DNA of 64,000 nt from Altibacter sp. GTDB taxonomy: Bacteria > Bacteroidota > Bacteroidia > Flavobacteriales > Flavobacteriaceae. Location of the stretch: positions 1 to 64,000 of the forward strand of contig NZTP01000039.1 of NCBI GenBank assembly GCA_002696485.1, read 5' to 3'. The translations under genes and the position numbers were made by a program. The notes under the pieces were generated by a model. The model was not told the origin of the DNA and ran no database searches. It saw nothing but the letters and a program-made list of their open reading frames with translations. Positions 63,217-64,000 of this stretch are shown here, one piece after another (position 1 is the stretch's first letter; every line of letters starts with the position of its first letter).

Positions 63217-63844
63217 ATGCCTTATATTTTAGCGGAAGGTGCACCACACTCTTCGTCTCGAAAAAATCTTCAGTAAAATAACCCTGAAGATTGTATACAG
63301 TGGCTTTTGGAAATGGGGCCAGCTCTTCGGTAAGATCCCCTCCTTTTAGATAAAGTATACCGTTCTTAAGCTCATGCCGAGATTTTTTGACTACACGTCC
63401 TTTTACCCAGTGAACAAATGTCTCCATTTGTGCCACAGCCCTGCTAATGATAAAGTCGTATTGTCCGTCCAACGTCTCTACCCGAGCGTTCGTTATTTCC
63501 ACATTCTCTAAACCAAGCCCCGCGGCAACTTCTTCCACGACCTTTATTTTCTTACCGATGCTGTCTACCAAATGAAATTTTGTTTCAGGAAAAAGAATAG
63601 CCAATGGAATCCCGGGAAAACCTCCTCCAGTTCCAACATCCAGAATTTTTGCGTCCGGAAGAAACTTTTGCACTTTAGCGATCCCCAGCGAATGCAATAC
63701 ATGACGTAGGTATAATTCGTCAATATCCTTCCGGGAAACTACATTGATCTTCACATTCCAGTCTTGATACAGCTCCTGAAGCTTATTAAACTGTTCTAAT
63801 TGAGTATCAGAAAGTTGCGTAAAATAGTGTTTCAATAATTCCAT
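63215..63844 (-). CDS. rsmG: 16S rRNA (guanine527-N7)-methyltransferase
   Basis: Methylates N7 of G527 in 16S rRNA with SAM. The 209-residue protein has the GidB/RsmG signature: NVVSRKD-like NVVSRKDIDELYLRHVLHSL, the SAM motif ILDVGTGGGFPGIPLAI, FHLVDSIGKKIKVVEEV and DFIISRAVAQMETFVHW. Length is standard. The 156 bases upstream to the window end hold its promoter side and perhaps the first codons of a divergent gene. Confidence 0.96.
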   Translation of the reverse strand: MELLKHYFTQLSDTQLEQFNKLQELYQDWNVKINVVSRKDIDELYLRHVLHSLGIAKVQKFLPDAKILDVGTGGGFPGIPLAILFPETKFHLVDSIGKKIKVVEEVAAGLGLENVEITNARVETLDGQYDFIISRAVAQMETFVHWVKGRVVKKSRHELKNGILYLKGGDLTEELAPFPKATVYNLQGYFTEDFFETKSVVHLPLKYKA

Positions 63845-64000
63845 AGCGAGATATTAACGGCAAAAGTAGCTTTTCTTTGATAAATTTATGATTTCATACC
63901 ATTTTTTTACAGCTAAGATGCGTATTTTAGCCCTTTCCTAAAAAGGGATCCCCATTTAAAACAAACACATTGTGATACAAACACAAATTACCTTCTCAAG

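Noticed and set aside
63972..64000. GTG at 63972 as the start of a plus-strand gene leaving the window
   Set aside because: Only nine codons are visible, with no distinctive sequence; too little to support a call.
1..64000. tRNA, rRNA, riboswitch, insertion sequence, prophage or defence system
   Set aside because: I examined the intergenic gaps and saw no cloverleaf-like, rRNA-like or transposase features; a covariance-model search would be needed to exclude small RNAs.

Overview
The window looks like chromosomal core DNA of a marine member of the Flavobacteriaceae (Bacteroidota). The evidence is a complete Na+-translocating NADH:quinone reductase operon, several proteins with type IX secretion (T9SS) C-terminal sorting domains, a T9SS plug protein, a TatA-like protein, families typical of Bacteroidota (DUF3667, DUF6702, hybrid two-component systems), promoter boxes of the TAnnTTTG type, start codons without a clear Shine-Dalgarno sequence, and moderate-to-low GC. 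I cannot fix the genus. I see no rRNA, tRNA, CRISPR array, insertion sequence, prophage or defence island.

Layout. 1-4.8 kb: 3' end of lipA, a GAPDH gene, a TPR hybrid histidine kinase and lpxK. 4.9-10.3 kb: nif3 with a coiled-coil partner that has lost its zinc ribbon cysteines, a lipoprotein MsrA, a methyltransferase, a 52-residue membrane protein, a YjdJ/YjdI-CDGSH pair and a lipoprotein. 10.3-12.4 kb: a T9SS-exported vanadium-type haloperoxidase/phosphatase. 12.5-19.9 kb: a tryptophan (kynurenine) catabolic cluster: kynU, kmo, a RidA-type aminomuconate deaminase, an aldehyde dehydrogenase, an SDR and an ACMS decarboxylase, but no 3-hydroxyanthranilate dioxygenase. 19.9-22.4 kb: a four-gene signalling operon (lipoprotein, 7TM protein, histidine kinase, LuxR-type regulator) with an inverted repeat upstream. 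22.8-28.3 kb: PAP2 phosphatase, tatA, an M1 peptidase, a DUF6702 protein and two paralogous carboxypeptidase-regulatory-domain proteins. 28.4-36.8 kb: peptidases and housekeeping genes (pepE, M15, M48, gpmI, map, apbE), plus an exported RidA-like lipoprotein lacking the family arginine. 36.9-41.7 kb: a large T9SS subtilase. 41.8-47.9 kb: nqrABCDEF. 48.2-51.8 kb: a T9SS pair including a second subtilase. 52-59.5 kb: T9SS plug, DUF3667 protein, apaG, two small secreted or membrane proteins, a one-protein hybrid two-component regulator and an NRDE protein. 59.6-63.8 kb: pruA, an Omp28-type lipoprotein and a truncated T9SS gene that meet head to head with both 5' ends missing, and rsmG.

The genes fit together around aerobic heterotrophy on protein. 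Secreted subtilases and M1, M15, M48 and S51 peptidases release amino acids; kynurenine and proline catabolism oxidise them; Na+-NQR, matured by ApbE flavinylation, couples NADH oxidation to a sodium gradient.

The observations most worth a second look are the double-truncation junction near 62.64 kb, the zinc-ribbon protein without cysteines, the 7TM/HK/RR/lipoprotein cassette with its TAGGGG-N5-CCCCTA repeat, the kynurenine cluster with its missing step and a catalytically atypical SDR, the exported RidA homologue, and several inverted repeats in noncoding DNA. I saw no feature that by itself demonstrates a wholly new system.
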